Positions 35,033 through 43,753 of a stretch of 64,000 nt of DNA are shown piece after piece. Source of the stretch: Flagellimonas marinaquae (GTDB lineage: Bacteria; Bacteroidota; Bacteroidia; Flavobacteriales; Flavobacteriaceae); the NCBI RefSeq assembly GCF_023716465.1, contig NZ_CP092415.1, forward strand, positions 2,333,501 to 2,397,500, in the 5' to 3' direction. A program made the position numbers and the translations under genes. The notes under the pieces were generated by a model. It made no database searches, was not told the DNA's origin, and worked only from the letters and a program-made list of their open reading frames with translations. Position 1 is the first letter of the stretch; each line of letters opens with the position of its first letter.

Positions 35033-36133
35033 ATGAGGTACCTACTTGGCCTAATTCTATTGTTGACTTCATTTTTAGGGATTTCCCAATCCGATGAAGA
35101 TCCAAAAAAATTCGTGTTGGATGCGAATCAGTTTTACGGCTCCATATTGCTCCATAACCCGGATATTTCGCACTTGATCACCAATCATCCGGCAGGTGTA
35201 ATTCTTGGAATAAGTAGAAAAACCTACGGACAAAAAGAATGGGAAGCGGATTTTGGTTATCCAGATACAGGCTACACCTTTGTTTATCAAAATACGAACA
35301 ATCCAACCCTTGGTGATCATTTTGGACTTTACGGACATTACAATTTTTACTTTCTGAAAAGAAATGTTCAATTGAGAGTTGCTCAGGGATTGGCTTACAA
35401 TGCCAACCCGTACGATAAAGATGAAAATTTCAGGAACAATGCCTACGGAAGCCATATTTTGAGCAGTACCTTGTTGATGCTCAACTATCATAAAGAAAAC
35501 CTCTTCGCCGGTTTGGGAGTGAATGCTGGGTTGTCTTTTATCCATTATTCCAATGCCAATTTTAAGGCGCCCAATACTTCTACCAATACGTTTGCCTTTA
35601 ATATTGGCTTGACGTATAATTTAGATCATGAAACTACTTATAAGTATCTAAAACCAGAATCAACTGGGGAAATATCGGAGCCTGTTCGATATAACTTAGT
35701 GTTTCGGGCTGGAGCTAATGAAAGTGACGTAATAAACATGGGTCGTTATGGCTTTGCCATTGTTTCGGCCTATGCCGATAAACGTTTGGGAAAACGAAGC
35801 GCTATACAACTGGGAACCGATATTTTCTTTTCCAATTTTTTAAAGGAGTTGATTCGTTATCAATCCATATCGTTCCCAGAATTGGATGTTGACCCTGATG
35901 CCGATTATAAGCGGGTAGGGGTATTTATAGGTCATGAACTTTTTGTGAATAAGATGAGTGTTGTTGCCCAATTGGGATATTATGTGTACTACCCGTTCGA
36001 TTTTGAGGGGAAAATCTACAATAGGATTGGTATGAAACGCTATTTTGGGAAGAGGATTTTTGGAGCGGTTACCCTAAAATCGCATGGGGCAAAAGCGGAA
36101 GCCGTAGAATTTGGAATAGGAATTAGACTATAG
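35033..36133 (+). CDS. Acyloxyacyl hydrolase / PagL-like lipid A deacylase homologue
   Basis: A 366-residue protein with a Sec signal (ends GISQ, residue ~19) and beta-strand-rich remainder, a predicted outer-membrane barrel. SFIHYSNANFKAPN resembles the PagL His-x-Ser-Asn active-site stretch, and a second barrel-like half follows (LGYYVYYPFDF). The related Bacteroidota proteins are annotated acyloxyacyl hydrolase. It likely acts on lipid A acyl chains in the outer membrane, but this is by resemblance. It starts 20 bases after metF and may share its transcript. Confidence 0.7.
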   Translation: MRYLLGLILLLTSFLGISQSDEDPKKFVLDANQFYGSILLHNPDISHLITNHPAGVILGISRKTYGQKEWEADFGYPDTGYTFVYQNTNNPTLGDHFGLYGHYNFYFLKRNVQLRVAQGLAYNANPYDKDENFRNNAYGSHILSSTLLMLNYHKENLFAGLGVNAGLSFIHYSNANFKAPNTSTNTFAFNIGLTYNLDHETTYKYLKPESTGEISEPVRYNLVFRAGANESDVINMGRYGFAIVSAYADKRLGKRSAIQLGTDIFFSNFLKELIRYQSISFPELDVDPDADYKRVGVFIGHELFVNKMSVVAQLGYYVYYPFDFEGKIYNRIGMKRYFGKRIFGAVTLKSHGAKAEAVEFGIGIRL

Positions 36134-36147
36134 TATTGAGATTAGAG

Positions 36148-36951
36148 ATGTTAGAATTTAGAAGATGTGAAAGAATAATTAATGTCACCTCGAGAGCAAT
36201 CGAGAGGCGTTTTTATTTGGTATTTTTTCTAATTCTGATTTCTTGCAATGGCGAAAATGTTCCCGATTGTTTTCAAAATGCTGGTGACCTGGTGCGTGAA
36301 CAGATCGATCTTCCCGAATTTGCCAAGATCACTGTTTTTGAAAACCTTAATGTGGTGCTAAAACAAGGCAATGTACAATCGGTGGAAATAGAAACTGGGG
36401 AATATTTGCGAAATGAAGTTACCGCCATTGTGGAAGAGGACCGTTTAGTTCTTAGAAATGAAAATAGCTGTAACTATGTCCGCGATTATGGTTTGACAAC
36501 CGTGTACATTACTTCTCCGAATTTGACCGAAATAAGGAGTAGCACAGGACTGTTGATTTCGAGTGATGGGGTTTTGGAATATCCTAGTTTAAGTTTAATT
36601 GCCGAAAGTTTTAATAACCCGGAAACCGAGACTACAGATGGTTCTTTTGATATAGAATTAAAGTCATCTACGGTTAGAATTACAGTAAACGGCATTGCTT
36701 ATTTTAAGCTTCGTGGCGAAACCGAAAACCTAAATGTAAATATCGCAGCAGGGGATTCAAGGATAGAGGCCCAACTACTGGTGTCCGAAAATGTTAACTT
36801 AAACCATAGAGGTTCCAACGATGTTTTTGTGAATCCGCAGCAAAGTATAAGCGGAGTAATTAGTGGAACAGGGGATGTAATCAGTGTGAACACTCCGCCT
36901 GAGGTTGACGTAGAGGAAATCTTCAATGGTAGATTGATTTTCCAAGATTAA
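36148..36951 (+). CDS. GIN-domain (DUF2807) lipoprotein
   Basis: Residues ~60-260 form the repetitive beta-helix-like GIN domain (VFENLNVVLKQGNVQSVEIETG, VYITSPNLTEIRSSTG, GTGDV), as in DUF2807 putative adhesin-type proteins. YLVFFLILISC gives a lipobox Cys at about residue 33. The N-terminal 25 residues from ATG 36148 are unusually long and basic for a signal peptide and include VTSRAIERR, encoded by a decayed palindromic repeat (36184-36209). A TTG at 36217 just before the hydrophobic core is an alternative start but would leave no positive n-region. Function unknown; a second GIN protein lies at 44971. Confidence 0.75.
   Translation: MLEFRRCERIINVTSRAIERRFYLVFFLILISCNGENVPDCFQNAGDLVREQIDLPEFAKITVFENLNVVLKQGNVQSVEIETGEYLRNEVTAIVEEDRLVLRNENSCNYVRDYGLTTVYITSPNLTEIRSSTGLLISSDGVLEYPSLSLIAESFNNPETETTDGSFDIELKSSTVRITVNGIAYFKLRGETENLNVNIAAGDSRIEAQLLVSENVNLNHRGSNDVFVNPQQSISGVISGTGDVISVNTPPEVDVEEIFNGRLIFQD
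36184..36209. repeat. Decayed palindromic repeat in the signal-peptide region
   Basis: GTCACCTCGAGAGCAATCGAGAGG: arms CCTCGA/TCGAGAGG with core GAGnnCAnTCGA, similar in layout to GAGCGnAGTCGA in the repeats at 18 kb. It is read in frame as VTSRAIERR. Confidence 0.5.
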
Positions 36952-37012
36952 GAATCAATAATCTCCATTAACTTTAATATTTCTGGTTAATTTCGGGACT
37001 CAAACCGAATTC

Positions 37013-38095
37013 TTGGGGAATCTGTTCGCACATATTAAAAGTTATTTCTCACCATTTCCAAAGGTTAAATCTTTAGATGGGTTGCAAGGACTGGAAAAGG
37101 TCGATGCGCTTTTTCATAATCTGGTCGCAGAGAAAAAAGTTCCGGGATTGGCCGTGACTTTTTTGGATAAAGATGAAACTGTGCTTCAAAAAGGGTATGG
37201 ATTTTCTAATCTTGACAAGAAAATCTTTGTCGACCCAAAGCAAACAGTTTTTCGTATTGCAAGTATTTCCAAATGCATTACGGGTTTGGCCTTAGGAAAA
37301 ATGGTAGAAGATAGGATAATCAATTTGGATGAATCCATTTATACCTGCGTGCCATATTACCCCAAAAAACGTTTTGGTTTTACACTAAGGCAATTGGCTT
37401 CGCACACCGCCGGAATACGCGGTTATCGCGGTAAAGAATATGCATTAAACCAAGATTTTTCCATTAAAGACGGGATCAACATGTTCAAAAACGATCCGTT
37501 GGTGTTTAAACCTGGAACTGGCTATTTATATAATAGTTTTGATTTTGTTCTTCTCTCCCTTGCCATGCAAGAGGCAAGTGGAGTGCCGTTTGAAAGATAT
37601 GTTGAGGAACATATTTTGAAGCCTTTGGGATTGCATGGCACATTTTCCCCGAATTATGGGGCCGGTTTAAAAAAAATGGAAAACCATGCGCATTTCTATA
37701 CCAAACGATCTATGTGTTTTAAACAATCTGTTGAGGTAAACAATCAATATAAATTGGCAGGAGGTGGATATTTGTCGACCTCTAAAGATGTAGCACGGTT
37801 AGGTAGAGCCATTTTAAAACGCGAATTACTGAGTGATGCAACGTATGACCAATTGTTGACTTCGGAATTGATCAATGGCAAACCTACTTACTACGGTCTG
37901 GGATTTCAGGTAAGTCAAGATGCAAAGGATAGGTATTTTGTGGGACATATAGGCAGTAGTGTTGGAGCTTATACCAACCTTTACATCTATCCAGAGCAGG
38001 AAAAAGTGATTTCCATCCTCATCAATTGTACAGACCCAAAGGTGCAGCCTGTATTAGATGAGGCAATTGATTGTTTTTTAAAAGATAACGTTTAG
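37013..38095 (+). CDS. Serine hydrolase, beta-lactamase class C-like
   Basis: A 360-residue penicillin-binding-like serine hydrolase. The nucleophile motif SISK (IASISKCITG) is near residue 85, the Tyr motif in GYLYNSFDF near 170, and GHIGSSVG near 310 stands for the KTG box. Such proteins may be D-Ala-D-Ala peptidases, esterases or beta-lactamases; no choice can be made. The start is TTG 37013 (MGNLFAHIKSYF); no ATG lies before the conserved core, so a non-ATG start is forced. No classic signal peptide is seen. Its end overlaps the convergent decarboxylase by 4 bases. Confidence 0.83.
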   Translation: MGNLFAHIKSYFSPFPKVKSLDGLQGLEKVDALFHNLVAEKKVPGLAVTFLDKDETVLQKGYGFSNLDKKIFVDPKQTVFRIASISKCITGLALGKMVEDRIINLDESIYTCVPYYPKKRFGFTLRQLASHTAGIRGYRGKEYALNQDFSIKDGINMFKNDPLVFKPGTGYLYNSFDFVLLSLAMQEASGVPFERYVEEHILKPLGLHGTFSPNYGAGLKKMENHAHFYTKRSMCFKQSVEVNNQYKLAGGGYLSTSKDVARLGRAILKRELLSDATYDQLLTSELINGKPTYYGLGFQVSQDAKDRYFVGHIGSSVGAYTNLYIYPEQEKVISILINCTDPKVQPVLDEAIDCFLKDNV

Positions 38096-39543
38096 ATTTT
38101 GCTTTCCAGTTCCTCTTCAATTTCCAAGGCGTATTTTTTACAAAGATCAAAAGTTTCCGTTACATCTTCCATAGAAGTTCTTGGGTTGATCAAGCACATA
38201 CGGAGCACAATTTGACCGTTTAAAATAGTGGTGACCAAAAGCGCCTTTCTAGATCCAACCACTTTTTCGGAAATGTATTGGTTGATTTTGTCCAATTCTT
38301 TCTCCGAATAATTTTTATTGATGGGGTTGTACCTAAAATTGATGACCGCTAAGGTTGCCGGGAAAACCACTTCCCAACTTTTGCTGCCCCTGAGCATGGT
38401 CTCTACTTCTTCCGCCAAATCAATATTATAGGAAATAGCATCCCGGAACTCTTTTAAACCAAAGGTTTTTAAAGACATGTAAAACTTTAGGGCACGGAAC
38501 CTTCGGGTCAGTTGAATACCATGGTCATAAAAATTGATTTCGGAGGTGTTCCCCTCGATATCCCTTAAATATTCTGGTTTTTCCGTAAAGGTGTTGCTTA
38601 GGTTTTTGTGGTTTCGTACCAAAAGACATCCCATTTCATAAGGTTGAAAAAACCATTTGTGGGGGTCCACGGTCAAAGAATTCGCTTTTTCAATGCCTTT
38701 CATGGCCAATTTACCTTTTTTGGATAGAATAGCTGCTCCTCCATACGCCCCATCAATGTGGTACCAAATGTTTTCTTTTTTGCAGATTTTGCCCAGCTCT
38801 ACCAAAGGATCTACCGTACCTGTGTTTGTAGTTCCTGCAGTTGCTATTAAACAAAAAGGATGCAATCCCTCCAATCTATCCTTTGCAATACAATTTTTGA
38901 GTTTGTTTACCGAGAACTTTAGTTCACTATCTGTAGGGATAATTCGAATCTGTTCCTTTTTAAATCCTAATACCCGAATGGCCTTAATGTTGGAAGAATG
39001 GGCTTGGTCAGATAGATAGATGACAGCCTTTGAAAAATCATCGCCACATTTAATGCGACGGGCAGTAACCACCGCAGTCAAGTTGGCCATAGAGCCACCA
39101 CTGGTAAAAATACCGCCCCCTTTTTTCTTGGGGAAACCAAAAATCTTCAACAACCATTGAATGGTAACTATTTCCAATTCCGCAGCAGCTGGGCTAGCGG
39201 CCCACCCGCCAGAAAAAATATTATAGCCCGTTGCTAGGGCATCTGCCATTACACTAATATAGTTACTTGGTCCTGGAACAAAAGAAAAGGATTTGGGGTG
39301 TGCCATATTCGCACTATTGGTCATAACCTTTTCCAGAACAAAGTCCAACACTTGGGTCGGTTCCGAACCTTGTTCGGGAGCTTCCTCCAAAAACAAGGAA
39401 TCCATTTCTTTCCTTGAACCAAGTGCGACCGGTAGCTTCTGGTGTTGTGTGGAATGATGCTCAACAATGGCATCAACAATTTGATAACCATAGCTTTTCA
39501 TCTCTTCTTTGGATAGTTCCAATTTGGCAGTATTCTTTTTCAT
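38092..39543 (-). CDS. PLP-dependent decarboxylase, group II (aromatic amino acid / diaminobutyrate type)
   Basis: A 483-residue amino-acid decarboxylase. HKSFSFVPGP-type N-terminal, TSGGSMANLTA (phosphate site), ATAGTTNTGTVDP, HIDGAYGG (PLP Asp) and DPHKWFFQPYEMG with the Schiff-base Lys are all intact. It belongs with aromatic-L-amino-acid, glutamate and L-2,4-diaminobutyrate decarboxylases. Substrate is uncertain. It is cytoplasmic and apparently monocistronic, with a -7 box (TACTTTTG on the minus strand, 39574-39567) ~25 bases before the ATG. Confidence 0.9.
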   Translation of the reverse strand: MKKNTAKLELSKEEMKSYGYQIVDAIVEHHSTQHQKLPVALGSRKEMDSLFLEEAPEQGSEPTQVLDFVLEKVMTNSANMAHPKSFSFVPGPSNYISVMADALATGYNIFSGGWAASPAAAELEIVTIQWLLKIFGFPKKKGGGIFTSGGSMANLTAVVTARRIKCGDDFSKAVIYLSDQAHSSNIKAIRVLGFKKEQIRIIPTDSELKFSVNKLKNCIAKDRLEGLHPFCLIATAGTTNTGTVDPLVELGKICKKENIWYHIDGAYGGAAILSKKGKLAMKGIEKANSLTVDPHKWFFQPYEMGCLLVRNHKNLSNTFTEKPEYLRDIEGNTSEINFYDHGIQLTRRFRALKFYMSLKTFGLKEFRDAISYNIDLAEEVETMLRGSKSWEVVFPATLAVINFRYNPINKNYSEKELDKINQYISEKVVGSRKALLVTTILNGQIVLRMCLINPRTSMEDVTETFDLCKKYALEIEEELESKI

Positions 39544-39566
39544 TGGGCTCTATTTCTTCTGAACTG

Positions 39567-39574
39567 CAAAAGTA
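39567..39574 (-). promoter_or_regulatory. -7 element for the PLP decarboxylase
   Basis: Minus strand TACTTTTG, exact TAnnTTTG, ending ~24 bases before the start at 39543. No -33 TTG was found. Confidence 0.42.
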
Positions 39575-39639
39575 CCATATTTGGAACGGTTTTCAGCTTC
39601 CTTTCAGGAGAGAGTCAACACGAATCAGGGCAAAAGGAA

Positions 39640-40533
39640 TTAAGATGTAAGTTCTGTAAAGAGACTTTCCAAGTTTTTGTTTTTTCTGCTAAGTTGTAAC
39701 GTTTTTAGTGAATTGTCGTGTGCAAAATCGAAAACAGCGGGCCGCATATCCTTAGATGTTGTAAAAGTGATTTCGTAGACAAAGCCACCGGTGTTTTTTA
39801 CGTTGGACACGTTTGGCATTTGTTGTAGCAACTGCTCTTCTACCCGGTAGTCAAATTCAACTTCGATAATTTGCTCCTCGGCTTCGCGAAGTTCCTCCAA
39901 TTTTTTATCGGCCACCAATTCTCCTTTGTTGATGATGATCACACGATCACATACGGCTTCCACTTCTTTCATAATATGAGTGGAAAGTAAAATGGTCTTT
40001 TCTTTACTGATTTCACGTATCAATTTTCGGATTTCGATCAATTGATTTGGATCAAGGCCGGTCGTGGGTTCATCTAGTATCAAAACTTCTGGGTCGTGCA
40101 ACAAGGCGGCTGCAAGTCCTACACGTTGACGGTATCCTTTGGATAACTGTCCAATTTTTTTGTGGGCCTCGGGGGTCAAACCCGTTTGCTCGATTACCTG
40201 GTTTATTTTGGACCTGTCCACTTTGTACACATCGGCATTGAACGATAAATATTCTCTTACGTACATCTCCAGATATAAGGGATTGTGTTCTGGTAGGTAG
40301 CCTATACTTTTTTGAACTTTTTTTTCTGCGGCGAGTACATCAAAACCGTTTACCGATGCTTCTCCATTGTCCGCTTTGTAATAGGTGGTCAAGATCCTCA
40401 TCATGGTGGACTTGCCGGCACCATTTGGGCCTAAAAACCCAACAACTTCACCCTTGTTGATGGTGAACGAAACATTGTTCAATGCTTTTTGGGTTCCAAA
40501 GGTTTTGGTGATGTTCTTAACGGTAATGGACAT
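39640..40533 (-). CDS. gldA: Gliding-motility ABC transporter ATP-binding protein GldA
   Basis: A 297-residue ABC ATPase starting MSITVKNITKTFG at 40533 (22 upstream residues of the longer frame are rejected, as they cross the promoter). Walker A is GPNGAGKST, the signature LSKGYRQR, Walker B VLILDEPTTGLDP, with the His switch STHIM. The C-terminal ~80 residues match the extension of GldA. It works with GldF/GldG membrane subunits, which are not in the window, in surface gliding of Flavobacteriia. Generic ABC-2 exporter ATPase is the alternative. Confidence 0.86.
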   Translation of the reverse strand: MSITVKNITKTFGTQKALNNVSFTINKGEVVGFLGPNGAGKSTMMRILTTYYKADNGEASVNGFDVLAAEKKVQKSIGYLPEHNPLYLEMYVREYLSFNADVYKVDRSKINQVIEQTGLTPEAHKKIGQLSKGYRQRVGLAAALLHDPEVLILDEPTTGLDPNQLIEIRKLIREISKEKTILLSTHIMKEVEAVCDRVIIINKGELVADKKLEELREAEEQIIEVEFDYRVEEQLLQQMPNVSNVKNTGGFVYEITFTTSKDMRPAVFDFAHDNSLKTLQLSRKNKNLESLFTELTS

Positions 40534-40554
40534 TTGTACTAGTTTAATTGCTTT

Positions 40555-40589
40555 CAAAAATACACTTTTATAGGTTTTGTTCACTACAA
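40555..40589 (-). promoter_or_regulatory. Promoter of gldA
   Basis: On the minus strand: TTG (40589-40587), 24-base spacer, TATTTTTG (40562-40555), 21 bases before the ATG at 40533. Confidence 0.5.
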
Positions 40590-40779
40590 GTAAGGGCAAG
40601 GATAATTGGCCTGTTACGATCCTTTAAAAAACTATCAAAATGTGAATTTGAAAAAAAAATCGATTTTCTGTAAGATAATGTTCAATGAGAATCAACTTTT
40701 TAAAAAATATCAAAAAAAATATGGGATTGGAGTAGTGTTTAGGATTGAATGCCTAAATTAGCCGACAATTAACAAAGAG
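40590..40779. other. Spacer between gldA promoter and aromatic leader peptide
   Basis: AT-rich stretch that must hold the promoter of the aromatic operon. No exact TAnnTTTG match was found; TAGTGTTTA near 40732 is the nearest. Otherwise no gene or structure recognised. Confidence 0.4.
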
Positions 40780-40851
40780 ATGACAAACACGTATTTCTGG
40801 AACCGTTTTTATTTTTACTTCTTTTTTCAAAGAGGAACGGGACTATTCTAG
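40780..40851 (+). CDS. Leader peptide of the aromatic amino-acid operon
   Basis: A 23-codon ORF (ATG 40780 to TAG 40849-40851) with 7 Phe, 3 Tyr and 1 Trp, clustered as YFWNRFYFYFFF at residues 5-16. That density cannot be chance, and it lies 61 bases upstream of prephenate dehydratase. Codons 20-22 contain GGGACT (40839-40844), complementary to AGTCCC (40880-40885) at the base of the terminator. A ribosome stalled on Phe/Tyr codons would leave GGGACT free to form an antiterminator; a ribosome reaching the stop would cover it and let the terminator form. Too short for usual gene calling. Known principle: pheA/trp attenuation in enterobacteria. Confidence 0.85.
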   Translation: MTNTYFWNRFYFYFFFQRGTGLF

Positions 40852-40878
40852 ATACGTTTAAAGTATAACTAATTCATA

Positions 40879-40908
40879 AAGTCCCGATAGCATCGGGGCT
40901 TTTTTTTT
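40879..40908 (+). terminator. Attenuator terminator directly before pheA
   Basis: AGTCCCGAT pairs with ATCGGGGCT (one G-T) across an AGC loop and is followed by T9. It ends 3 bases before the pheA ATG, so it can only serve as a regulated terminator for the operon. Its left arm overlaps AGTCCC, which is complementary to GGGACT in the leader peptide gene. Confidence 0.9.
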
Positions 40909-40911
40909 GCC

Positions 40912-41742
40912 ATGGGTTTAAAAATAGCCATACAGGGAATAAAGGGGTCCAACCACCATCAAGTAGCCAAAGATTTTTTTGGAAGTAATATTGAGTTATT
41001 GGAATGCAATTCCTTTGATGCCGTAGTGGATAGTTTATTGTTGGGCATTGCGGACAAAGGTATTATGGCGATAGAAAATTCTATTGCAGGATCTATAATC
41101 CCCAACTATAATCTGGTGTACCACAATAACATCCATATTATTGGAGAGCATTACCTTAACATTCATCATAACCTAATGGTTTTAAAAGGAAAAACATTTG
41201 ATGATATCCGCGAGGTGCATTCGCATCCAATGGCATTGTTGCAGTGCAAAGAGTTTTTTAAGGCCCATCCGCAGATAAAACTTGTTGAAAGTGTGGATAC
41301 TGCGGAAACCGCAAAAAGAATAAAAGAAGGTAAGTTGGCTAATATAGCTGCAATTGCTCCCAAAATGGCGGCAGAATTGTACGGATTGGATATTATTGCT
41401 GATAACATCCAAACTATTGTAAATAACTCAACACGTTTTATAATCCTTAAAAAGCAGAACAAGGTGTTGCCAGAGGAAGAAATAAACAAGGCTTCTTTAA
41501 GATTCATTACCGATCATAAACGGGGGAGTTTGGCCACTGTATTGAACGTGATGAGCGATTGTAACATGAACCTTACCAAAATTCAATCCTTGCCGGTAAT
41601 AAAGACCCCTTGGAAGTATGCCTTCTTTGTTGATGTCACTTTTGAGAGTTATGAACAATTTTCCAAAACTAAATCTTTGCTGGAGATTATGGCAGAGGAT
41701 TTTCGGGTTTTGGGCGAATACAAAAATGCATTGATCCTATGA
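40912..41742 (+). CDS. pheA: Prephenate dehydratase
   Basis: Converts prephenate to phenylpyruvate. A 276-residue protein: dehydratase domain residues ~1-180 with AIENSIAGSI, the catalytic NSTRFIIL near 175; ACT domain ~195-270 for feedback (SLRFITDHKRGSLATVLNVMSD). The usual ESRP Phe-binding motif of the ACT domain reads IQSLPV here, as I recall for Bacteroidota members. It has no fused chorismate mutase; that lies in the DAHP synthase gene at the operon end. It overlaps the aminotransferase by 4 bases (ATGA). Controlled by the leader-peptide attenuator. Confidence 0.94.
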   Translation: MGLKIAIQGIKGSNHHQVAKDFFGSNIELLECNSFDAVVDSLLLGIADKGIMAIENSIAGSIIPNYNLVYHNNIHIIGEHYLNIHHNLMVLKGKTFDDIREVHSHPMALLQCKEFFKAHPQIKLVESVDTAETAKRIKEGKLANIAAIAPKMAAELYGLDIIADNIQTIVNNSTRFIILKKQNKVLPEEEINKASLRFITDHKRGSLATVLNVMSDCNMNLTKIQSLPVIKTPWKYAFFVDVTFESYEQFSKTKSLLEIMAEDFRVLGEYKNALIL

Positions 41743-42881
41743 TAACTGCAGATAGGTTAAATAGCGTAAAGGAATACTATTTCTCTACAAAATTAAGAGA
41801 AGTCCGTGGGCTAATCGCACAAGGAAGACCCATTATAAATATGGGGATCGGCAGCCCCGATTTGGCACCCTCGCCACAAGTGTTGGAAACACTAAGGGAT
41901 TCCATAATAGAAGCAGGGGCACACCAGTACCAGAGCTATCAGGGACTGCCAAAACTAAGGGAAGCGATTGCAGACTTCTACCATCAAAAATTCGATGTAA
42001 ACGTAGATCCGAACACGGATATTTTACCATTGATGGGTTCCAAGGAAGGCATTATGCACATTAGCATGGCTTTTTTAAACAATGGCGACGAGGCTTTGAT
42101 CCCCAATCCGGGATACCCGACATATGCGGCTGTGACCAGTTTAGTAGGCGCTGTTCCTATACAGTACAATTTATCCGAAAAAAACGGTTGGTTTCCGGAT
42201 TTGGACGAGCTAGCTACAAAAGACCTGTCCAAGGTAAAGTTAATGTGGGTAAGCTATCCTCATATGCCAACTGGTGCAACGGCCACCGTAGAACAGCTTA
42301 AAATGTTAGTGGATTTTGCGAAAAAGAACCAAATTCTATTGGTGAACGATAACCCGTACAGTTTTGTGCTTTCCAGTAACCCGACCAGTATTTTGTCCAT
42401 TGATGGGGCAAAAGAATGCACTTTGGAACTGAACAGTCTCAGCAAGACCTTTAATATGGCAGGATGGCGAGTGGGCATGGTATTGGGCAATGCGGAGCAC
42501 ATAAATGCAGTGCTAAAGGTAAAGAGCAATATGGATTCCGGGATGTTCTATGGCATTCAAAAAGGAGCCATCGCAGCCTTGCAAAGCGGGCCGGAGTGGT
42601 TCGAGGCTTTGGACACAGTCTATACCAAAAGACGGGAGCTTATGTTTAGATTGGTGGACAAATTAGGATGCTCCTACGACGAGAACGCGGTCGGTATGTT
42701 TGTGTGGAGCAAGCTTCCAGCTGGGTCACCCCCATCAGAACAATTTATAGATGAAATATTGTACAGCAGAGATATTTTTATAGCCCCGGGAACCATTTTT
42801 GGAAGTAATGGCGAGGGCTATATTCGTTTTTCACTTTGTGTAAAAGAAGAAAAGATCAAAGAAGCGATCCAAAGATTTTAG
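41739..42881 (+). CDS. Aminotransferase class I/II, likely aromatic
   Basis: A 380-residue PLP aminotransferase. NDNPYSFV holds the PLP Asp, SLSKTFNMAGWRVG the Schiff-base Lys, and FIAPGTIFG and YIRFSLC the carboxylate Arg region. YPHMPTGA replaces the common YPNNPTGA. Position between pheA and tyrA indicates it transaminates phenylpyruvate and hydroxyphenylpyruvate to Phe and Tyr, although aspartate or LL-DAP-type activity cannot be excluded by sequence alone. ATGA overlap with pheA suggests coupled translation; tyrA starts 3 bases after its stop. Confidence 0.88.
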   Translation: MITADRLNSVKEYYFSTKLREVRGLIAQGRPIINMGIGSPDLAPSPQVLETLRDSIIEAGAHQYQSYQGLPKLREAIADFYHQKFDVNVDPNTDILPLMGSKEGIMHISMAFLNNGDEALIPNPGYPTYAAVTSLVGAVPIQYNLSEKNGWFPDLDELATKDLSKVKLMWVSYPHMPTGATATVEQLKMLVDFAKKNQILLVNDNPYSFVLSSNPTSILSIDGAKECTLELNSLSKTFNMAGWRVGMVLGNAEHINAVLKVKSNMDSGMFYGIQKGAIAALQSGPEWFEALDTVYTKRRELMFRLVDKLGCSYDENAVGMFVWSKLPAGSPPSEQFIDEILYSRDIFIAPGTIFGSNGEGYIRFSLCVKEEKIKEAIQRF

Positions 42882-42884
42882 ATT

Positions 42885-43745
42885 ATGAAAATAGTCATTA
42901 TAGGTGTTGGTTTAATAGGGGGGTCCTTTGCGAAGGATGTAAAAAGGCTGCACCCGGAAGCCGAAATAATCGGAGTGGATAAAAGCGAGGCCCATTTAGA
43001 TGAGGCCCTGCAACTGCGTATTATCGACAAAAAAGGAGGGTACACGGACCTACAGACCGCCGATATGGTATTCGTGGGCATTCCTGTCGATGTTTTAATG
43101 GCCGAGCTTCCAAAAATTTTGGATGCCTCGGGAGAAGAAACCGTGGTAATGGACGCAGGTTCCACCAAACAATCGATTTGCGAACAGGTTGCCGATCACC
43201 CCAAGAGAAGAAATTTTATGGCCTGTCACCCCATTGCGGGAACGGAGTTCTCCGGTCCGACTGCTGCATTCGAAGGTCTGTATACCGGCAAAACAATGAT
43301 CATATGTGAAGTAGAAAAAACAGCGTTTAAACTTCAGGAAAGGGCTTTGGCCATTTTTCAGGAAATAGGCATGCGCATTCGGTACATGAATCCCAGAGCG
43401 CACGACAAACATATCGCCTATGTATCCCATTTATCACACATTAGTTCTTTTATGTTAGGGAAAACGGTTATCGATAAAGAAAGGAACGAACGCGATATTT
43501 TTGACATGGCAGGCAGTGGTTTTGAAAGCACGGTCCGTTTGGCAAAAAGTTCCCCGGATATGTGGACGCCTATTTTTGAACAGAACAAAGATAATGTGGT
43601 CGAAACCCTTGAAGAGTATATTCAAAACCTAATCACCTTTAAGCAATTGATATTGGACAACGATTTTAAGAATGTCCACCAAGAAATGAGTAATACCAAT
43701 AAAATAAAACAAATACTAAAAGGAATACCACTTACAAAAAAATAG
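42885..43745 (+). CDS. tyrA: Prephenate dehydrogenase
   Basis: NAD(P)-dependent oxidative decarboxylase giving 4-hydroxyphenylpyruvate. The 286 residues contain the Rossmann start IIGVGLIGGSFAKD, the catalytic-region MACHPIAGTEFSGP, HDKHIAYVSHLSHISSF and the F-D-M-A-G-SGFESTVRLA motif. Monofunctional, without a fused chorismate mutase or ACT domain. Third gene of the attenuated aromatic operon. Confidence 0.95.
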   Translation: MKIVIIGVGLIGGSFAKDVKRLHPEAEIIGVDKSEAHLDEALQLRIIDKKGGYTDLQTADMVFVGIPVDVLMAELPKILDASGEETVVMDAGSTKQSICEQVADHPKRRNFMACHPIAGTEFSGPTAAFEGLYTGKTMIICEVEKTAFKLQERALAIFQEIGMRIRYMNPRAHDKHIAYVSHLSHISSFMLGKTVIDKERNERDIFDMAGSGFESTVRLAKSSPDMWTPIFEQNKDNVVETLEEYIQNLITFKQLILDNDFKNVHQEMSNTNKIKQILKGIPLTKK

Positions 43746-43753
43746 AACGTATT

